From: an uncultured Muribaculaceae bacterium
Lineage (GTDB): Bacteria; Bacteroidota; Bacteroidia; Bacteroidales; Muribaculaceae
Direction: 5' to 3'
Length of the DNA stretch: 36,098 bases
NCBI GenBank assembly: GCA_910577355.1
Contig: CAJTMY010000029.1
Coordinates: 1 to 36,098 of the forward strand
The translations under genes were made by a program, and so were the position numbers. Of this stretch, positions 14,312 through 22,743 are shown piece by piece. Position 1 is the stretch's first letter. The number at the start of each line of letters is the position of its first letter. Below the pieces are notes generated by a model. The model saw only the letters and a list, made by a program, of their open reading frames with translations. It was not told the origin of the DNA and did no database searches.

Positions 14312-14323
14312 AAAACACAATTT

Positions 14324-14626
14324 ATGCACTTAACCCCGAAAGAGATCGACAAGCTCAACCTGCTCACGCTGGGCTTGATCGCCGAGCGACGCCTTAACAA
14401 AGGTCTTAAGCTCAACTACCCGGAATCGGTGGCTTATATCACTTCCTGCGCACTGGAAGGCGCCCGCGAAGGCAAAACCGTCGAAGAGGTGATGCACGAT
14501 GCCGCCAATGTCCTCACAAAGGACAAGGTGATGGACGGTGTCGCCGACATGATATCATTGTTGCAGGTGGAAGCCGTGTTTACCGACGGCTCGCGTCTGG
14601 TATCCATCCACCATCCCATCAAGTGA
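14324..14626 (+). CDS. ureA: urease subunit gamma
   Basis: A 100-residue structural subunit of urease, which hydrolyses urea to ammonia and carbamate in the cytoplasm. The family's typical N-terminus (MHLTPKEIDKLNLLTLG) and C-terminus (LVSIHHPIK) are both present and length is exact. A longer frame from 14159 runs through the promoter and is dropped. First gene of the ureABCEFGD operon; gap to ureB is 42 bases. Confidence 0.97.
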   Translation: MHLTPKEIDKLNLLTLGLIAERRLNKGLKLNYPESVAYITSCALEGAREGKTVEEVMHDAANVLTKDKVMDGVADMISLLQVEAVFTDGSRLVSIHHPIK

Positions 14627-14668
14627 GGCCCGGGCCGCACTCTCTGTTTCACCCTTTATCAAAAGATC

Positions 14669-15241
14669 ATGAGTACTGACAACACCAACAAGACATTCCA
14701 GACCCCGGAAGGGCCGGTGACGGGAACACCCGACATCGACTATCCCAAGACAGCAGGGTTCACTCCGGCAACACCGGTGCCGGTAGGCGGCGTAATTCTC
14801 GCGGCCGACGACATAGAATACAACACCAACCGCGATACAGTGACGCTTAAGGTGCGCAACACCGGCGACCGCCCCATTCAGGTGGGATCGCACTTCCATT
14901 TCTTCGAGGTAAACCGCTACCTCGAATTCGACCGTGAGGCCGCTTTCGGCTATCACCTCAATATTCCCGCAACGACGGCTATCCGCTTCGAGCCGGGCGA
15001 GGAGAAGGAAGTAGAGCTGTGCACATATTACGGCAAACGCCGTGTGATAGGCTTCAACGACCTGGTAAACGGTTATACCGGCGGCGAGGACACACCATCG
15101 TTCTACCCCAAGCGTACCGAGGCATTCCGCCGCATGCGCGAATACGGCTTCAAGGACATCAGCGAGGCCGATGCCGAAGCCGAGTTCACCACACAGCCAA
15201 AGGCTGCCCCGGCATCAACCACTTCCACCCCTAAAAAGTAA
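14669..15241 (+). CDS. ureB: urease subunit beta with terminal extensions
   Basis: A 190-residue beta subunit, against about 100-125 in most bacteria. The core from about 40 to 140 has the classic VGSHFHFFEVNRYLEFDRE and IPATTAIRFEPGEE motifs that pack the trimer. About 35 residues precede it, and about 50 follow, first a basic helical segment (PKRTEAFRRMREYGF) and then a low-complexity Ala/Thr/Pro/Lys tail. I see no sign of frameshift; ureC starts 5 bases after the stop. The extensions could contribute to oligomer assembly or chaperone docking. Confidence 0.95.
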   Translation: MSTDNTNKTFQTPEGPVTGTPDIDYPKTAGFTPATPVPVGGVILAADDIEYNTNRDTVTLKVRNTGDRPIQVGSHFHFFEVNRYLEFDREAAFGYHLNIPATTAIRFEPGEEKEVELCTYYGKRRVIGFNDLVNGYTGGEDTPSFYPKRTEAFRRMREYGFKDISEADAEAEFTTQPKAAPASTTSTPKK

Positions 15242-15246
15242 CAGTC

Positions 15247-16965
15247 ATGGCAAAGATATCAAGACAAGAAAACAATAATCTGTTCGGCCCCACCGTCGGT
15301 GATAAGATCCGTCTGGGCGACACGAACCTCTATGTGGAGATCGAGAAGGATCTGCGCGTATACGGCGACGAAGTGGTATACGGCGGCGGCAAGACTATCC
15401 GCGACGGCATGGGCACTGCCAATGAAGTGACATCCGACGCCGGCTCGCTCGACCTAGTGATAACCAATGTGACCATCCTCGACCCGATACTCGGTGTGAT
15501 CAAGGCCGACGTGGGTGTGAAGGACGGCAGGATAGCCGGTATCGGCAAGGCCGGTAACCCCAATATAATGCAAGGCGTGGATCCCAAGCTGTGCACCGGC
15601 CCGTCGACCGACGCCATATCGGGCGAGCACCTCATCCTCACCGCCGCCGGTATCGACGGCCACGTGCACTTCATATCGCCGCAGCAGGCCTACAACTGTC
15701 TCAGCAACGGCATCACCACCCTTATCGGTGGCGGCATAGGCCCCACAGACGGCACCAACGGCACCACCATCACCTCGGGTCGCTGGAACATAGAGAAGAT
15801 GCTCGAAGCAGCCGAAGGTCTGCCAATCAACACCGGTTTTCTGGCCAAAGGCAATTCGAGCATGCGCCAGACTCTCGACGAGCAGATTGTAGCCGGCGCC
15901 TGCGGCTTCAAGATCCACGAGGACTGGGGCTCGACGCCCGCCGCCATACGTTCGTGCATGTCGAGCGCCGACCGCTACGACGTGCAGGTGGCCATCCACA
16001 CAGATACACTCAACGAGGGGGGATATGTGGAAGACTCCATCGCAGCCATCGACGGACGCACCATACACACCTACCATACCGAAGGCGCCGGTGGCGGCCA
16101 TGCTCCCGACCTGCTGAAGGTGGCATCGATGTCGAATGTGCTGCCATCGTCGACCAACCCCACTCTGCCATTCGGCATCAACTCGGAGAGCGAGCTGTTC
16201 GACATGATCATGGTATGTCACAACCTCAATCCCACCATCCCGTCGGATGTGGCTTTCGCCGAAAGCCGCGTACGCCCCGAGACACAGTCGGCCGAGAACA
16301 TCCTGCACGACCTGGGCGTGATATCGATGGTATCGAGCGACTCGCAGGCTATGGGTCGCGTGGGCGAATCGTTCATGCGCACATTTCAGGTGGCATCGTA
16401 CATGAAGGATGCCCGCGGCAAGCTGCCCGAGGACGCCGAGGGAAACGATAACTTCCGAGTGCTGCGCTATCTGGCACAGATCACCCTCAACCCCGCCATA
16501 ACCTACGGTATAAGCGATATCCTCGGTTCGATAGCCGTGGGCAAGATGGCCGACCTCGTGCTGTGGGAACCCGCATTCTTCGGAGCCAAGCCCAAGTGCG
16601 TCATCAAGGGCGGTCTCATCAGCTGGGCCAACATGGGCGACCCCAACGCCTCGCTGCCTACCCCGCAGCCTTGCATCATGCGCCCGATGTACGGCGCGTT
16701 CGGCAAGGCCATGCCTCTCACCTGCGCACGGTTTGTATCGACAGCCGCCTACGAGGCCGGCATCAAGGAGCGCCTCGGACTGGAATCGATCGTCTATCCC
16801 GTACACGGTGTGCGCCAGCTCACCAAATCAGACATGGTACTTAACGGCGGCATGCCTAAGATCGAGGTCAATCCCGAGACATTCGATGTATACGTCGACG
16901 GTACCCTCGCATACGTTCCACCGGTAAAGAAAGTGGCCCTCGGCCAGCTTTATTGGTTCAGCTAA
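15247..16965 (+). CDS. ureC: urease subunit alpha (catalytic)
   Basis: A 572-residue amidohydrolase-fold catalytic subunit with a di-nickel centre. All ligands can be placed: His139 and His141 (DGHVHF), carbamylated Lys222 (FKIHEDWG), His251 (AIHTDT), His277 (YHTEGAGGGHAPD) and Asp365 (SSDSQAMGR); the flap Cys324-His325 is in MVCHNL, where many ureases have CHHL. Length and N-terminus are normal, so the enzyme should be active. The distance to ureE contains a strong hairpin. Confidence 0.98.
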   Translation: MAKISRQENNNLFGPTVGDKIRLGDTNLYVEIEKDLRVYGDEVVYGGGKTIRDGMGTANEVTSDAGSLDLVITNVTILDPILGVIKADVGVKDGRIAGIGKAGNPNIMQGVDPKLCTGPSTDAISGEHLILTAAGIDGHVHFISPQQAYNCLSNGITTLIGGGIGPTDGTNGTTITSGRWNIEKMLEAAEGLPINTGFLAKGNSSMRQTLDEQIVAGACGFKIHEDWGSTPAAIRSCMSSADRYDVQVAIHTDTLNEGGYVEDSIAAIDGRTIHTYHTEGAGGGHAPDLLKVASMSNVLPSSTNPTLPFGINSESELFDMIMVCHNLNPTIPSDVAFAESRVRPETQSAENILHDLGVISMVSSDSQAMGRVGESFMRTFQVASYMKDARGKLPEDAEGNDNFRVLRYLAQITLNPAITYGISDILGSIAVGKMADLVLWEPAFFGAKPKCVIKGGLISWANMGDPNASLPTPQPCIMRPMYGAFGKAMPLTCARFVSTAAYEAGIKERLGLESIVYPVHGVRQLTKSDMVLNGGMPKIEVNPETFDVYVDGTLAYVPPVKKVALGQLYWFS

Positions 16966-16976
16966 ACATATTAATA

Positions 16977-17009
16977 CAGCCGGGCGGACGATATCCGGCC
17001 GCCCGGCTG
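16977..17009 (+). terminator. intercistronic hairpin between ureC and ureE
   Basis: CAGCCGGGCGG (16977-16987) and CCGCCCGGCTG (16999-17009) are perfect 11-base, GC-rich arms around an 11-base loop. No U-run follows (ATTCTAAATC), so it more likely stabilises the 3' end of the ureABC message or attenuates accessory-gene expression than stops transcription fully. Confidence 0.55.
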
Positions 17010-17054
17010 CATTCTAAATCCATCACATTAACCCTATACGTTCAACTGTTTATT

Positions 17055-17651
17055 ATGGAAATTTTCACAGAAATCATCGGCAACATACACGACCACGAGT
17101 GGCATCACAAGCTTCATGACGCGGAGATAGAATCTATATTCCTCGATCAATGGACCGCTCAGAAAAGCCGTTTCCTCGCCAAGAGCGATGCCGGCATAGA
17201 ATATCCCGTGGCTCTGAAACGCAAGTCGCAGATCGCCGACGGCGATATCCTTTATTTTGATCCTGCAGCCAACAAGGCCATTGTGCTGAGGCTCGATCTC
17301 AATCCCGTACTCGTGATAGACCTGTCGAAGCTCGAGAGCAAGACCCCCGACGAGATAATCCGTATCTCCGTAGAACTCGGCCATGCCATAGGCAACCAGC
17401 ACTGGCCTGCCGTGGTGAAGGGCACTAAGGTGTATGTGCCGCTCACCGTCGACCGAAAGGTGATGCTGAGCGTTATGGAGACTCACAATATCGACGATAT
17501 CACATATCAGTTTGAAGAGGGTAAGGAGGTAATCCCATATATGGCGCCTCACGAGATACGCGCCCTCTTCGGCGGAGCCTCGCACGGCAACAGCCATATA
17601 CACACCGACCATCACGACCACGTGCACGCCGACGCGCACATAGTACACTAA
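17055..17651 (+). CDS. ureE: urease accessory protein UreE (nickel chaperone)
   Basis: A 198-residue nickel metallochaperone that hands Ni to UreG. The N-terminal substrate-like domain (about 1-75) precedes the metal-binding domain with GHAIGNQHWPAVV near 112-124, where the His bridges the dimer nickel. The C-terminus is His-rich (HIHTDHHDHVHADAH), as in nickel-storing UreE forms. The ATG at 17055 follows the ureC-ureE hairpin; an upstream frame from 16953 overlaps ureC and is dropped. Confidence 0.95.
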   Translation: MEIFTEIIGNIHDHEWHHKLHDAEIESIFLDQWTAQKSRFLAKSDAGIEYPVALKRKSQIADGDILYFDPAANKAIVLRLDLNPVLVIDLSKLESKTPDEIIRISVELGHAIGNQHWPAVVKGTKVYVPLTVDRKVMLSVMETHNIDDITYQFEEGKEVIPYMAPHEIRALFGGASHGNSHIHTDHHDHVHADAHIVH

Positions 17652-17670
17652 TCCGTTAAAACACACAGTC

Positions 17671-18354
17671 ATGGACAGCATAATGCACCTGCTTCAGTTC
17701 ACCGACTCTACATTCCCGGTCGGTACATTCTCGTTTTCCAACGGCCTGGAAACCGCAGCCTACGAGCGTGTGGTGCATGATGCCGCCACACTCGAATCAT
17801 ATACCCGCTCGGTGGCTCTGCAGGCCGCCTTCAGCGACGGAGTCGCCGCTCTGATGGCACATCGCGCGGCACTCGCCGGCGACTATGAAGGTATACTCCG
17901 TACAGACAGCCGTATAATGCTGTTCAAAATGAACGACGAAGCTCGCCTGATGCTGAGCCGCATGGGCAAGAAACTTGCCGAACTGGGAGTACGTCTCTAC
18001 AAAGACAATGGCCTGATCACACGCTGGCTGGCTGATATTGAGGCCGGTACGACGCCCGGCTCGTATCCTGTAGCTCAAGGTATCGTATTCGCTCTCGCCG
18101 GTATCGACGAGGAGCGGTTATATGCCTCGCATCAGTACGGAGTGATCAATATGGTGCTGTCGGCGGCTCTGAGATGCGTGCGCGTGTCGCACTATGATAC
18201 TCAGGAGATTCTCTTCTGTCTGGCGGCTGATGTGCCGGCTTTATACGAACGAGCGCGCACTATGACGTTCGAGGACATGAACTCGTTCGTGCCCGAGATG
18301 GACATAATGGCCTCGCTCCACGAGAAGGGCAACATGCGTATGTTCATGAACTGA
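17671..18354 (+). CDS. ureF: urease accessory protein UreF
   Basis: A 227-residue all-helical scaffold of the UreDFG maturation complex that gates GTP hydrolysis by UreG. LLQFTDSTFPVGTFSFSNGLE at the start (adjacent words LLQFTDSTFP and GTFSFSNGLE) is the family signature, and SHYDTQEIL lies in the C-terminal half. Length is normal. It starts 19 bases after ureE and ends 37 bases before ureG. Confidence 0.94.
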   Translation: MDSIMHLLQFTDSTFPVGTFSFSNGLETAAYERVVHDAATLESYTRSVALQAAFSDGVAALMAHRAALAGDYEGILRTDSRIMLFKMNDEARLMLSRMGKKLAELGVRLYKDNGLITRWLADIEAGTTPGSYPVAQGIVFALAGIDEERLYASHQYGVINMVLSAALRCVRVSHYDTQEILFCLAADVPALYERARTMTFEDMNSFVPEMDIMASLHEKGNMRMFMN

Positions 18355-18391
18355 TCTAAAATATTTACTCATCACACAAAAACAAGAAATT

Positions 18392-19015
18392 ATGTCAACC
18401 TGTCGAATAGGTATAGGCGGCCCCGTAGGATCGGGCAAGACCGCACTTATCGAAGCCATAACACCCAAACTGATGGAACGCGGTATGAGCGTGCTCATCA
18501 TCACCAACGACATCGTCACCACCGAGGATGCCAAACACGTGCGAAAGACGCTCAAAGGCGTGCTGATGGAAGATCGCATAATAGGCGTGGAGACGGGCGC
18601 ATGCCCGCATACCGCCGTGCGCGAGGATCCATCGATGAATATCGCCGCGGTTGAGGAGATGGAGGCTAAATTTCCCGATGCTGATGTGGTTCTGATAGAA
18701 TCTGGCGGCGACAATCTTACCCTTACATTCTCGCCGGCGCTCGTCGACTTCTTCATATATGTGATCGATGTAGCCGCGGGAGACAAGATCCCCCGCAAGG
18801 ACGGCCCGGGCATATCGCAGAGCGATATTCTGGTAATCAATAAGATCGATCTGGCGCCTTACGTGCACGCATCACTCGAGGTAATGGATCACGACTCGAA
18901 GCTGATGCGTCCCGGCAAGCCGTTCATCTTCACCAACTCGCTCACCGGCGAGAATGTCGACGAGCTTGTCGACTTGATATTCAAAATGGCCTTGTTTGAT
19001 AAAGTGAAACAATAA
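18392..19015 (+). CDS. ureG: urease accessory GTPase UreG
   Basis: A 207-residue SIMIBI-class GTPase that drives nickel insertion. The P-loop GPVGSGKT is at 10-17, the nickel-binding Cys-Pro-His at 71-73 (GACPHTAVRED), and NKIDLAPYV supplies guanine recognition. It is a distant relative of the CobW protein at 4566, but the two do not look interchangeable. Standard length; 12 bases separate it from ureD. Confidence 0.97.
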   Translation: MSTCRIGIGGPVGSGKTALIEAITPKLMERGMSVLIITNDIVTTEDAKHVRKTLKGVLMEDRIIGVETGACPHTAVREDPSMNIAAVEEMEAKFPDADVVLIESGGDNLTLTFSPALVDFFIYVIDVAAGDKIPRKDGPGISQSDILVINKIDLAPYVHASLEVMDHDSKLMRPGKPFIFTNSLTGENVDELVDLIFKMALFDKVKQ

Positions 19016-19027
19016 TAACCAGATACT

Positions 19028-19975
19028 ATGCTCGAACGCTATTATTCCGATTCGCCTAAGGTCGACTTTGACAGCGCGGCCGAAATGGCTCCATATACCG
19101 CACAGCCCGACGCCATGTATGTGGGCTGCCCCGGCAAGCACGGTTATCTCAACCTGGGCTTTGAACTTGATGCGTCGGGCAAGTCCATACTCCGCGAGCT
19201 CGACCGCCGCGCTCCGCTCATAGTGCAGCAGGAGCTGTACTTCGACGAGGCGATGCCCGAGATGCCTTGCGTATATATACTGTCGTCGGGCGGCCCGAAT
19301 GTCGACGGCGACCGATATGTGCAGAATTTCACCGTGCACCGCGATGCTTTCGCCCATATATCGACCGGCGCCGCCACAAAACTCGCCGAGATGAAGCGCA
19401 ACTATTCGGGCATGACACAGCGTATCGTGCTCGAGGAAGGAGCCTACCTCGAGTATCTGCCCGAGCCGGTGATCCCGTGCCGCCATACGCGCTTCATATG
19501 TGATACGTGCATTGTCGCCGAACCCACGGCCACTCTGTTCTACTCTGAGATATACATGGGCGGACGCAAATATTACAAGGATGGCGAGCTGTTTGCTTTC
19601 GACATCCTGTCTGTGGCCACTCATGCCGAGCGCCCCGACGGCCGGCAGTTGTTTCGTGAGAAGTTCATAATCGATCCGGCGAACAGCGGCATACGGAATA
19701 CCGGCGTCATGGCGGGCTACGACATATTCGCCAACGTGATCGTGGTGACTCCCGAGGTTACGGCGGCAAAGATATACGATGCCACAACGCCATATATCGA
19801 TCGCGAGCATCACGTAGCCGCAGGTATCACACATCTGCCCAATGGCTCCGGGCTGCTGTTCAAGGTGCTCGGCAAGGAGACGGGGCCGGTGAAGGCTGCC
19901 GTGCGCGAATTCTGCTCCACCGTGCGTATGGCGGTGAAAGGCAAACCGCTCCCCCCGGAATTCCCATGGAGATGA
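19028..19975 (+). CDS. ureD: urease accessory protein UreD (UreH)
   Basis: A 315-residue scaffold that binds apo-urease and channels nickel from UreG/UreF. FTVHRDAFAHISTGAATKL and LEYLPEPVIPCRHTRF carry the UreD pattern, and the family-typical tunnel strands follow. Its position last among the ure genes rather than first is common in Bacteroidetes and Helicobacter-type operons. The urea channel begins 28 bases later. Confidence 0.94.
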   Translation: MLERYYSDSPKVDFDSAAEMAPYTAQPDAMYVGCPGKHGYLNLGFELDASGKSILRELDRRAPLIVQQELYFDEAMPEMPCVYILSSGGPNVDGDRYVQNFTVHRDAFAHISTGAATKLAEMKRNYSGMTQRIVLEEGAYLEYLPEPVIPCRHTRFICDTCIVAEPTATLFYSEIYMGGRKYYKDGELFAFDILSVATHAERPDGRQLFREKFIIDPANSGIRNTGVMAGYDIFANVIVVTPEVTAAKIYDATTPYIDREHHVAAGITHLPNGSGLLFKVLGKETGPVKAAVREFCSTVRMAVKGKPLPPEFPWR

Positions 19976-20003
19976 CTTATTGAAACACACAAAATACAAA
20001 GAT

Positions 20004-21074
20004 ATGACTACAAAAACACAACAGGCATCCGCGCCACAGCCGTCGCAGTGGCAGCTTGCAGTACGCACCACCCTCCGCGGCGCGGGGCAGGTGATGTTCC
20101 AGGGCAGCTCGTGGACCGGGCTGCTGTTTTTTATCGGCATATTCTGGGGTGCCTACGCGTCGCACACTCCGGCTGTGGCCTGGGGTGCCCTTGTCGGTAC
20201 CCTCGCGGCCACAGTTGCGGGATACATGGTCGGATTGCCTAAAGCCGACGGCGATGACGGCCTGTGGGGCTTCAACGGCATTCTTATCGGCTGTGCCTTC
20301 CCCACATTCATGGAGGATACATGGCTCATGTGGCTGTGCCTCGTATTTTTCTCTATGCTCACCACATGGGTGCGGACAGGCTTCAACAACGTTATGCGGC
20401 CGTGGAAAGTCAATTCGCTCACTTTTCCTTTTGTATTCCTCACATGGGTGATGCTGTTCTCCACGAGGATTCTCGACGGCGTGGACGTCACCACACTTCC
20501 CGAGCCGGAACTCCCTCATGTATTCTCCGATGTATTTGACGGAAATTTCGGACATCTGGTGGAATATTGGCTTAAAGGCGTGGCACAGGTGTTCCTGATC
20601 AACAACTGGGTCACCGGCATCTGCTTCCTTGTCGGTCTGTGGCTATGCTCGCGCTGGGCTGCCATATGGGGAGCCATAGGCAGCGCCATAGGTCTTGCAG
20701 TGGCTATAGTCTTCGGAGCCGACGGATCTGATATAGCCAACGGCCTCTTCGGATACAGCCCCGTGCTCACAGGCATAGCTATAGGCTGTACCTTCAACAA
20801 GGTGAACTGGCGGTCGGCTGTCTGGACCGTCGCCGCGATAGTGGCCACCGTATTCATACAGGCCGCGATGGATGTGATGCTTACACCATGGGGATTGCCG
20901 GCTCTCACAGGCCCGTTCTGTGTGGCTACATGGCTGTTCCTGCTGCCGCTTTATAAATTTCGCGGGCGTACCGCTCCCGATTACAGCGAGTGGACCGAGG
21001 AAGCCCGCCGTGAAGCCGGCATAATCGACCGCGACCTGCTCCGCGATGTCGATGATATCGAGAAAAAAATATAG
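20004..21074 (+). CDS. urea transporter (UT/Yut family channel)
   Basis: A 356-residue membrane protein with about ten helices in two inverted halves. GFNGILIGCAFP and the second-half GYSPVLTGIAIGC are the paired UT selectivity-filter loops, and LTFPFVFLTW is also typical. It conducts urea passively across the inner membrane, supplying urease. The ATG at 20004 is chosen over an in-frame TTG at 19980 close to the ureD stop. Operon context supports urea as substrate. Confidence 0.93.
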   Translation: MTTKTQQASAPQPSQWQLAVRTTLRGAGQVMFQGSSWTGLLFFIGIFWGAYASHTPAVAWGALVGTLAATVAGYMVGLPKADGDDGLWGFNGILIGCAFPTFMEDTWLMWLCLVFFSMLTTWVRTGFNNVMRPWKVNSLTFPFVFLTWVMLFSTRILDGVDVTTLPEPELPHVFSDVFDGNFGHLVEYWLKGVAQVFLINNWVTGICFLVGLWLCSRWAAIWGAIGSAIGLAVAIVFGADGSDIANGLFGYSPVLTGIAIGCTFNKVNWRSAVWTVAAIVATVFIQAAMDVMLTPWGLPALTGPFCVATWLFLLPLYKFRGRTAPDYSEWTEEARREAGIIDRDLLRDVDDIEKKI

Positions 21075-21094
21075 TCTGTTTTTACGTAAGTCCT

Positions 21095-22426
21095 ATGATT
21101 ACCATCTCGCAATTAAAACTGCGTCCGATGCACTATTATATTCTGGTATCCGCATCGATGGAGCAGATGATCGGAGCCGCCCTGTCGACTATTGTGGGTG
21201 TCATTATCCCCATGATACAGCTTATAATGCACCCTGGGCTGTCATCTCTCATGCAGGGAATAATCGGCGCCGCCGGATTGGTGGGTATCGGTGCGGGATC
21301 GATAATCATAGGGCGTCTGAGCGACCGTAGCGGGTATCTGCTGTGGTTCAGGCTTTGTCCTGTGATAATAATGGCCGGTGCCGCGATCGTGTATCTGTGG
21401 CCATCGCCGTGGATGCTTGCATTCGGATTCTTTGTATGTGGCTTCGGCACAGGCGGCGGATACAGCCTCGACTCGGCATATATATCCGAACTGATGCCCG
21501 GGCGATGGCGTGCGTTGATGGTAGGTGTAGCCAAGGCAAGCTGCTCCATAGGCTTCATCGGTGCCGCTGTAGTATGCTGGCTCATGCTGCTTCATAGTCC
21601 CGAGCCTCTGATATGGCCACGGATGGCCCTGATACTCGGCGCCGGTGGAGCTGTGACTCAGATGCTGCGCATATATTGGGCTGAAAGTCCGGTATGGCTT
21701 ATGAAACATGGACGGACTGCCGAGGCACAGCAGGCGGCCCGTCATTTCTTCGGATCCGGAGTGACGGTTGCCGCGGCAACGCAGCATGACGCACCCTCTC
21801 AACGGTTATCGGCACTGTTTCACGGTGTCAATCTCAGGCGAGTGATATTCAGTGGTATACCCTGGGCATGCGAGGGTGTGGGTGTGTATGGTATAGGTGT
21901 GTTTCTGCCGGTACTTGTCATGGCTCTCGGCATTGAGACGGCAACCACCACAGGCATACACAAAGTAATTGATTCGGTGATGATCACAGCAGCAGTGAAT
22001 TTCTTCATACTGCCCGGTTTTGCTGTGGGATTGTGGATGGTAGCCAAAGGATATAATCAGACGCGTATGCTTACCACCGGCTTCGTGATATGTGCTTTAG
22101 GACTGGCTATATTGCTTGCGGCATATCTGCTGCATTGGCCTGTATGGGTCTCGCTTGCAGGTTTCATAATCTTCGAGCTTTTTCTCAACGGAGGCCCGCA
22201 TCTAATAACCTTTATCATTCCTGCCCGGATATTTCCTGTGGCTGACCGTGGTACCGGTACCGGTATCGCCTCCATGCTTGGCAAGGCCGGTGCCGTTCTC
22301 GGTGTTTTCTTCATGCCGATGCTGCTGCATTGGGGAGGCATGACATTGGTGCTTATATTCACCGGTACCGTAATGATCATCGGCGCTTTGATATCGGCTA
22401 TCTACGGCAGGCTTGTTGATGAATAG
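21095..22426 (+). CDS. MFS transporter at the end of the urease operon
   Basis: A 443-residue, 12-helix major facilitator. The A-loop motif is GRLSDRSGYL near 73-82, and ISELMPGRWRALMVG resembles the loop 4-5 motif of the sugar-porter/metabolite-proton symporter groups. It follows the urea channel by 20 bases and ends at a strong terminator, so it belongs to the urease transcript. The substrate cannot be read from sequence; a nitrogen compound such as an ureide, or a nickel chelator, would make sense in this context. Confidence 0.85.
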   Translation: MITISQLKLRPMHYYILVSASMEQMIGAALSTIVGVIIPMIQLIMHPGLSSLMQGIIGAAGLVGIGAGSIIIGRLSDRSGYLLWFRLCPVIIMAGAAIVYLWPSPWMLAFGFFVCGFGTGGGYSLDSAYISELMPGRWRALMVGVAKASCSIGFIGAAVVCWLMLLHSPEPLIWPRMALILGAGGAVTQMLRIYWAESPVWLMKHGRTAEAQQAARHFFGSGVTVAAATQHDAPSQRLSALFHGVNLRRVIFSGIPWACEGVGVYGIGVFLPVLVMALGIETATTTGIHKVIDSVMITAAVNFFILPGFAVGLWMVAKGYNQTRMLTTGFVICALGLAILLAAYLLHWPVWVSLAGFIIFELFLNGGPHLITFIIPARIFPVADRGTGTGIASMLGKAGAVLGVFFMPMLLHWGGMTLVLIFTGTVMIIGALISAIYGRLVDE

Positions 22427-22450
22427 ACAATAATCGGTTAAGTAGAGAAA

Positions 22451-22487
22451 AGGGGATGTGCGGAAATGTGCATCCCCTGTTTTTTGT
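22451..22487 (+). terminator. Rho-independent terminator of the urease operon
   Basis: GGGGATG and CATCCCC arms enclose TGCGGAAATGTG and are followed by TGTTTTTTGTG. It lies 25 bases after the MFS stop. Confidence 0.8.
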
Positions 22488-22589
22488 GCTTTACCATACG
22501 AAATATGGCATCTTTGTCTTGTATTTCGGAGCATGTTGAGTCATATTATTTGATACCTGCCGATGTCTTGATGTCTATAAATTTGATTT

Positions 22590-22658
22590 ATGCATAATCC
22601 AATGATTTTCAAAGTGAGGGCGTGTCAAAATCCGCAAAATCAATCGTTTATGCAATAA
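22590..22658 (+). CDS. possible 22-codon micro-ORF behind a -7 box
   Basis: ATG at 22590 to TAA at 22658; the product begins MHNPMIFKVRAC. The only support is the TAAATTTG box at 22578-22585 placed 4 bases before the ATG, the same arrangement seen at rnz and recQ. It could equally be a small RNA start or chance. Confidence 0.15.
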   Translation: MHNPMIFKVRACQNPQNQSFMQ

Positions 22659-22694
22659 TGCAGGCTATGTACAGACAGTGTGTACAAACGAAGA

Positions 22695-22719
22695 GCGGCT
22701 CCCCGTTGTGGGGAGCCGC
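22695..22719 (-). terminator. terminator of the OmpA-family gene
   Basis: GCGGCTCCCC (22695-22704) and GGGGAGCCGC (22710-22719) are perfect 10-base arms with a 5-base loop. On the minus strand TCTTCGTTTGT follows. Confidence 0.75.
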
Positions 22720-22743
22720 CGCATGTATGAAGGGGAGGTGTTT

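Larger units (their letters stand above)
22427..22743. other. 317-base intergenic stretch
   Basis: It holds the urease-operon terminator (22451-22487), a -7-like box TAAATTTG (22578-22585) followed 4 bases later by a 22-codon ORF (22590-22658), and the ompA-family terminator (22695-22719). Nothing else is evident. Confidence 0.6.

Noticed and set aside
11430..14330. E. coli-type NikR operator
   Set aside because: No GTATGA and TCATAC pair with the known spacing is present in either intergenic region.
15454..16806. Long minus-strand frame of 450 codons inside ureC
   Set aside because: The opposite strand encodes a complete catalytic urease subunit; the frame is His/Gly/Val-rich noise typical of antisense to GC-biased codons.
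18872..20140. Minus-strand 422-codon frame opposite ureD
   Set aside because: It crosses ureG, ureD and the urea channel start on the other strand, and has no family features.
22612..22640. GGCGTGTCAAAA as a possible insertion-sequence end
   Set aside because: No matching inverted copy or transposase frame was found nearby.
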